From positions 1 to 8,505 of the forward strand of contig JAGBGV010000289.1 of the NCBI GenBank assembly GCA_017935805.1: DNA of 8,505 nt, given 5' to 3'. This DNA comes from Clostridia bacterium (lineage in GTDB: Bacteria > Bacillota_A > Clostridia > Oscillospirales > CAG-272). Numbering within the stretch: position 1 is the stretch's first letter; each line of letters starts with the position of its first letter. A program made the translations under genes and the position numbers. Below the pieces are notes generated by a model. It searched no databases. It was not told where the DNA came from and saw nothing but the letters and a program-made list of their open reading frames with translations. Of this stretch, positions 6,763 through 8,505 are shown one piece after another.

Positions 6763-6814
6763 ACAGAATCATTATTCTGTCATCACAGTATATGCGGCGA
6801 GCAATAAATTTGTC
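6763..6814 (-). promoter_or_regulatory. candidate promoter of the DUF11 gene with a stem-loop at the transcript start
   Basis: On the minus strand GACA (6814-6811), 16 bases, then CATATACT (6794-6787) fits the sigma-K pattern mACm-16-CATAnnnTA except at the outer bases. The -10 differs from sigma-E CATACAnT at one position, but the sigma-E -35 is absent. A sigma-A reading is also possible: CAGACA, 18 bases, TATACT. The start site would fall near 6780, exactly where the perfect 7-bp inverted repeat ACAGAAT-4-ATTCTGT (6780-6763) begins. The mRNA would then start with a hairpin, followed by the ribosome site at 6752. Alternatively the repeat is an operator. Confidence 0.45.
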
Positions 6815-6831
6815 TGTCGAATTTTCTGTAT

Positions 6832-6859
6832 AAAAAAAGCCGCCCATTAACGAGCGACT
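6832..6859 (-). terminator. intrinsic terminator of the GNAT-HD operon
   Basis: On the minus strand AGTCGCTCG and TGGGCGGCT can pair as a 9-bp stem with three wobbles around a TTAA loop. They are followed by seven T residues (6838-6832). The structure begins 14 bases after the HD gene stop and separates that operon from the DUF11 gene. Confidence 0.8.
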
Positions 6860-6873
6860 ATATTTGGTAAAAC

Positions 6874-7443
6874 TTATTTCTTTAGCTCTCTGTCCATTTT
6901 CTTGAGAGAGTCTTCCTTCAGCACTCTGCGCAGTTCTTTTGTCCACGGCGACCATTCACAGTTCTCCTCACCGTATATGAGCTGTTCGGTCATCTCAAGA
7001 GGTATCCATGTTGAGATATCCGCTTCATTATGAGAAATTACAACCTCAAGATTGTCAAGTGCCTTGAAAAGCTTTGCCTCAGGTGTTTTCATTTCCTCCA
7101 TTTCAGCAAAAAGCTCTGTAAGCTCCATATCAAAATGGGGCGGCAGGTTGTCGAGCAGATTCTCAACAGCCACGTCCTCTTTTGCTTCGTCGGCGTCTGT
7201 CTTGTAGAATGAGGGTATATCTCCGGTTACTGCCTCACCGAAATCATGTACAAGGCACATTTTGATTACCTTTTCAATATCAAGCTCCGGATACTCATCA
7301 CGGCACAGCATTGCCATAAGTGAAAGTCGCCATGAGTGCTCGGCAACACTTTCACGTCTGCCGGTAGATGTCCATGAGTGGCGTGTATAGCATTTCAGCT
7401 TTTCAACTTTACCAAGAAAATCTATAAATTCACGTGGTTTCAT
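6874..7443 (-). CDS. HD-domain phosphohydrolase, YfbR/HDDC2-like (possible 5'-deoxynucleotidase)
   Basis: Protein of 189 aa with the full metal-binding set of the HD superfamily: H36 in SVAEHSWR, H66-D67 in LVHDFGEAVTGDIP, and D130 in KALDNLEVV. E70 and D75 in the HDxxExxxGDxP segment correspond to catalytic and structural residues of E. coli YfbR, a 5'-deoxynucleotidase of about 200 aa. By family this enzyme would dephosphorylate nucleoside monophosphates, helping balance nucleotide pools. The exact substrate cannot be read from sequence, and related HD_3 proteins have other targets. The ATG at 7443 has AGGAG at 7455-7451, spacer seven. It lies 26 bases downstream of the acetyltransferase gene with no promoter or terminator between, so the two are probably cotranscribed. 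Confidence 0.85.
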   Translation of the reverse strand: MKPREFIDFLGKVEKLKCYTRHSWTSTGRRESVAEHSWRLSLMAMLCRDEYPELDIEKVIKMCLVHDFGEAVTGDIPSFYKTDADEAKEDVAVENLLDNLPPHFDMELTELFAEMEEMKTPEAKLFKALDNLEVVISHNEADISTWIPLEMTEQLIYGEENCEWSPWTKELRRVLKEDSLKKMDRELKK

Positions 7444-7469
7444 TTTATCACTCCTATATGTTATATAAA

Positions 7470-7907
7470 TTATAGTTCAAGTTCCATTTTGATGTGCGGT
7501 ATGCCGTGATCAAGAAATTCTCCTGATGTCTGAACAAAACCAAGTTTATCGTACATCTCTCTGACGTAAGTTTGCGCCTCAATTACGACACGGTCTGCGC
7601 CGAATTTTTCTCCTGCAACTTTAATGCCCTCTCGCATGAGACTTGTTCCGATACCTTTATGTCTGTCAAGACACAGAACTCTACCGATTGCCACTTCATC
7701 AAATACTACACCTCGGTCGAGAACGCGAAGGTATGCAATAAGCTCTCTGTTATTTCTGTAAAATACATGATAAGCGCCGCGGTCACGTCCGTCTATCTCT
7801 TGGCACGGACAGTTTTGTTCTACAATAAATACATCATGCCGCGCCTTAAGGATATCATAAACATCATCCCCTGTAAGCTCGGAAAAGGTTTTTATGTAAA
7901 GATCCAT
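7470..7907 (-). CDS. GNAT family N-acetyltransferase, ElaA-like
   Basis: Acetyltransferase of 145 aa from the chosen ATG at 7907. An in-frame TTG at 7919 would add four residues, but it lies within the ribosome site TTGGAGG itself. The ATG, five bases after GGAGG, is therefore the better start. The N-terminal segment DDVYDILKARHDVFIVEQNC, followed by a conserved EIDGRD, is typical of ElaA-type GNAT proteins. The acetyl-CoA pyrophosphate loop is RHKGIGTSLM, the R/Q-x-x-G-x-G/A motif. A late AQTYVREMYDKLGF is the usual strand 5/helix 4 region. The substrate is unknown; such proteins acetylate small amines or protein N-termini. First gene of a two-gene operon with the HD phosphohydrolase. Confidence 0.88.
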   Translation of the reverse strand: MDLYIKTFSELTGDDVYDILKARHDVFIVEQNCPCQEIDGRDRGAYHVFYRNNRELIAYLRVLDRGVVFDEVAIGRVLCLDRHKGIGTSLMREGIKVAGEKFGADRVVIEAQTYVREMYDKLGFVQTSGEFLDHGIPHIKMELEL

Positions 7908-7934
7908 TGATTCCTCCAAGATATCGTTTACTAA

Positions 7935-7963
7935 AGTATAGCATAATAATTACTCGATTTCAA
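7935..7963 (-). promoter_or_regulatory. sigma-A promoter of the GNAT-HD operon
   Basis: On the minus strand TTGAAA (7963-7958) and TATACT (7940-7935) are 17 bases apart, and TG lies one base before the -10. The expected start near 7928 gives a leader of about 20 bases. It diverges from the tRNA promoter, whose -35 starts 25 bases away. Confidence 0.75.
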
Positions 7964-7987
7964 CAGAATTATAATTTTGTTTACATC

Positions 7988-8017
7988 TTGACAATCACGC
8001 TGATAATATGATATAAT
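7988..8017 (+). promoter_or_regulatory. sigma-A promoter of tRNA-Gln
   Basis: Perfect TTGACA (7988-7993) and perfect TATAAT (8012-8017) are separated by 18 bases. The start site would fall near 8024, a few bases before the mature tRNA 5' end, as is usual for stable RNA genes. Confidence 0.85.
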
Positions 8018-8027
8018 TACAAAGCAT

Positions 8028-8099
8028 TGGGGTATCGTCAAGCGGTAAGACACAGCACTTTGACTGCTGCATTCGTAGGTTCGAATCCTGCTACCCCAG
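8028..8099 (+). tRNA. tRNA-Gln, anticodon UUG
   Basis: A complete 72-base cloverleaf. The acceptor TGGGGTA (8028-8034) pairs with TACCCCA (8092-8098), with G as discriminator at 8099. The D arm is GTC-AAGCGGTAA-GAC. The anticodon arm is CAGCA-CTTTGAC-TGCTG with anticodon TTG at 8060-8062, reading CAA and probably CAG. The T arm is GTAGG-TTCGAAT-CCTGC. The terminal CCA is not encoded (TCA follows the discriminator), so it must be added enzymatically. It is a single tRNA gene with its own promoter and terminator. Confidence 0.97.
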
Positions 8100-8104
8100 T
8101 CAGA

Positions 8105-8130
8105 AAAAAGCACGCTCGAGCGTGCTTTTT
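8105..8130. terminator. perfect palindromic terminator after tRNA-Gln
   Basis: AAAAAGCACGCTC and GAGCGTGCTTTTT form an uninterrupted 26-base palindrome beginning five bases after the tRNA. The A and T tracts at each end make it an intrinsic terminator in both directions. Confidence 0.88.
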
Positions 8131-8134
8131 CAGT

Positions 8135-8304
8135 TATATTCGCCTTGCGGCGAGTTCTATTGCTTCGCAGTGATATTCGGCTTACGCCGAGTGGTATTCG
8201 CTTTGCGAGCTTGGGAGGCGAATATAATATCACTGCGGAACGAAGTGAAGCAATATCACTTTTGCGCAAGCAAAAATATCACGCTGACAAAGTCAGCATA
8301 TCAC
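8135..8304. repeat. array of mini-hairpins separated by GTGATAT / ATATCAC linkers, with overall dyad symmetry
   Basis: Seven short stem-loops follow each other: TCGCC-TTGC-GGCGA (8140-8153), TGC-TTC-GCA (8161-8169), TCGGC-TTAC-GCCGA (8177-8190), TCGC-TTT-GCGA (8198-8208), an imperfect TGC...GCA (8234-8252), TTTTGC-GCAA-GCAAAA (8260-8275) and GCTGAC-AAA-GTCAGC (8283-8297). Linkers are GTGATAT (8170-8176) and GTGGTAT (8191-8197) in the left half. In the right half ATATCAC occurs four times (8227, 8253, 8276, 8298). The halves also pair at long range. TATATTCGCC (8135-8144) matches GGCGAATATA (8217-8226). CGCAGTGATATT (8166-8177) matches AATATCACTGCG (8226-8237), and ATTGCTTC (8159-8166) matches GAAGCAAT (8247-8254), leaving a 9-base insert at 8238-8246. 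No convincing gene lies in this interval. It looks like a non-coding interspersed element; the family is not identified. Confidence 0.8.
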
Positions 8305-8340
8305 TAAATCTTTCAACTCTAAAGTTTTTCGGAATTTTGT

Positions 8341-8370
8341 AGATGCATTTCCACGCTTTGTGCATCTTTT
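8341..8370 (+). terminator. weak terminator-like hairpin
   Basis: AGATGCA (8341-8347) pairs with TGCATCT (8361-8367) around a 13-base loop, followed on the plus strand by a short T run to 8370. The large loop and short T tract make it weak. It could insulate the downstream gene from read-through. The stretch 8305-8340 shows nothing I can assign. Confidence 0.4.
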
Positions 8371-8390
8371 CGAAGCTGTTGACAGATTCT

Positions 8391-8406
8391 AACCGGCGAA
8401 ACGGTT
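8391..8406. promoter_or_regulatory. inverted repeat overlapping a promoter -35, possible operator
   Basis: AACCG (8391-8395) and CGGTT (8402-8406) form a dyad with six bases between, and its right arm overlaps the TTGAAA -35 box of the downstream promoter. A protein bound here would interfere with RNA polymerase. The arms are short, so chance is possible. Confidence 0.35.
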
Positions 8407-8433
8407 GAAATGTTTGCAAAAATTTGGTATAAT
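8405..8433 (+). promoter_or_regulatory. sigma-A promoter of the gene at 8458
   Basis: TTGAAA (8405-8410), 17 bases, then perfect TATAAT (8428-8433) with extended TG at 8425-8426. The start site near 8440 leaves a leader of about 18 bases, which contains the ribosome site. Confidence 0.8.
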
Positions 8434-8457
8434 AAAGCCAAGAAAGGCGGTGAATAT

Positions 8458-8505
8458 ATGAATTGGCAAGAGTTTCATGCAGAAATTCAAGAGTATTATC
8501 ACATA
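8458..8505 (+). CDS. unidentified gene, first 16 codons only
   Basis: The ATG at 8458 follows AAGGCGGTGA (8444-8453), a nine-of-ten match to the ideal Shine-Dalgarno, and a near-consensus promoter at 8405-8433. The visible product, MNWQEFHAEIQEYYHI, is acidic and aromatic-rich and continues beyond the window. I do not recognise it. Promoter, ribosome site and open frame together make it very likely a real gene. Confidence 0.7.
   Translation, partial: MNWQEFHAEIQEYYHI

Noticed and set aside
7908..7919. TTG start adding four residues to the GNAT protein
   Set aside because: The TTG is part of the ribosome binding site TTGGAGG for the ATG at 7907, so it cannot reasonably serve as its own start.
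8028..8135. Phage or integrative element attachment site at the tRNA 3' end
   Set aside because: No second copy of the tRNA 3' segment and no integrase gene are visible in the window.
7931..8269. A 112-codon minus-strand open frame containing GSRIRTYECSSQSAV
   Set aside because: It is the antisense of the tRNA-Gln gene plus its terminator and part of the hairpin array. This peptide is a typical artefact of translating tRNA genes backwards, and its reading is arginine/serine-rich noise with no ribosome site.
8135..8304. CRISPR array
   Set aside because: The constant element is only 7 bases, the intervening segments are self-complementary rather than unique spacers, and the linker orientation inverts halfway.
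8122..8342. Two plus-strand open frames across the hairpin array
   Set aside because: They consist of the repeat itself, have no ribosome binding site, and their peptides simply reflect the mini-hairpins.
8379..8384. Perfect TTGACA as a -35 box for the right-edge gene
   Set aside because: The -10 position 17 bases away reads CGGTTG; the TTGAAA/TATAAT pair downstream is a far better promoter.

Overview
The window looks like chromosome from an endospore-forming Clostridia member (Bacillota). The evidence is a complete spoIIA operon (spoIIAA-spoIIAB-sigF), a PPi-type phosphofructokinase, strong purine-rich ribosome binding sites, and TTGACA/TATAAT promoters, often with an extended TGn -10. A gut Oscillospiraceae/Ruminococcus-like host is my best guess from overall style, but nothing here proves genus.

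Layout. At the left edge, a minus-strand gene may begin at 47 and run off the window, behind a perfect 10-bp hairpin (66-88). A bidirectional terminator (99-139) separates it from polA (139-2667, minus), a full-length DNA polymerase I whose proofreading site is degenerate. Upstream, also on minus, lies the spoIIA operon: spoIIAA (anti-anti-sigma), spoIIAB (anti-sigma kinase) and sigF, ended by an intrinsic terminator at 2741-2772. A 217-base divergent intergenic region then leads into the plus-strand phosphofructokinase gene (4581-5837), which has a near-consensus promoter and its own terminator.

Convergent to it is a minus-strand gene for a 282-aa DUF11-repeat protein (5892-6740). It has no signal peptide, no cysteine and only two lysines. 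Its promoter region could be read by a mother-cell sporulation sigma factor. Further right, a GNAT acetyltransferase and an HD-domain phosphohydrolase form a two-gene minus-strand operon (7907-6874). A divergent tRNA-Gln(UUG) gene (8028-8099) follows, with its own promoter and a palindromic terminator. The rest of the right side is non-coding. It holds an unusual array of small hairpins separated by a 7-base linker (GTGATAT in the left half, its complement ATATCAC in the right half), then a strong promoter driving a gene of unknown identity that starts at 8458 and is cut by the window end.

How the genes relate. The spoIIA products form the forespore partner-switching module: SpoIIAB holds sigma-F inactive until dephosphorylated SpoIIAA displaces it. 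The other genes are housekeeping or accessory and are not obviously linked to it, except perhaps the DUF11 protein, which may be spore-associated. The most unusual signal is in that protein. Its N-terminus looks like the final strand of a DUF11 module, while its C-terminal module appears to lack exactly that strand, a pattern expected of a subunit that polymerises head to tail by strand exchange.
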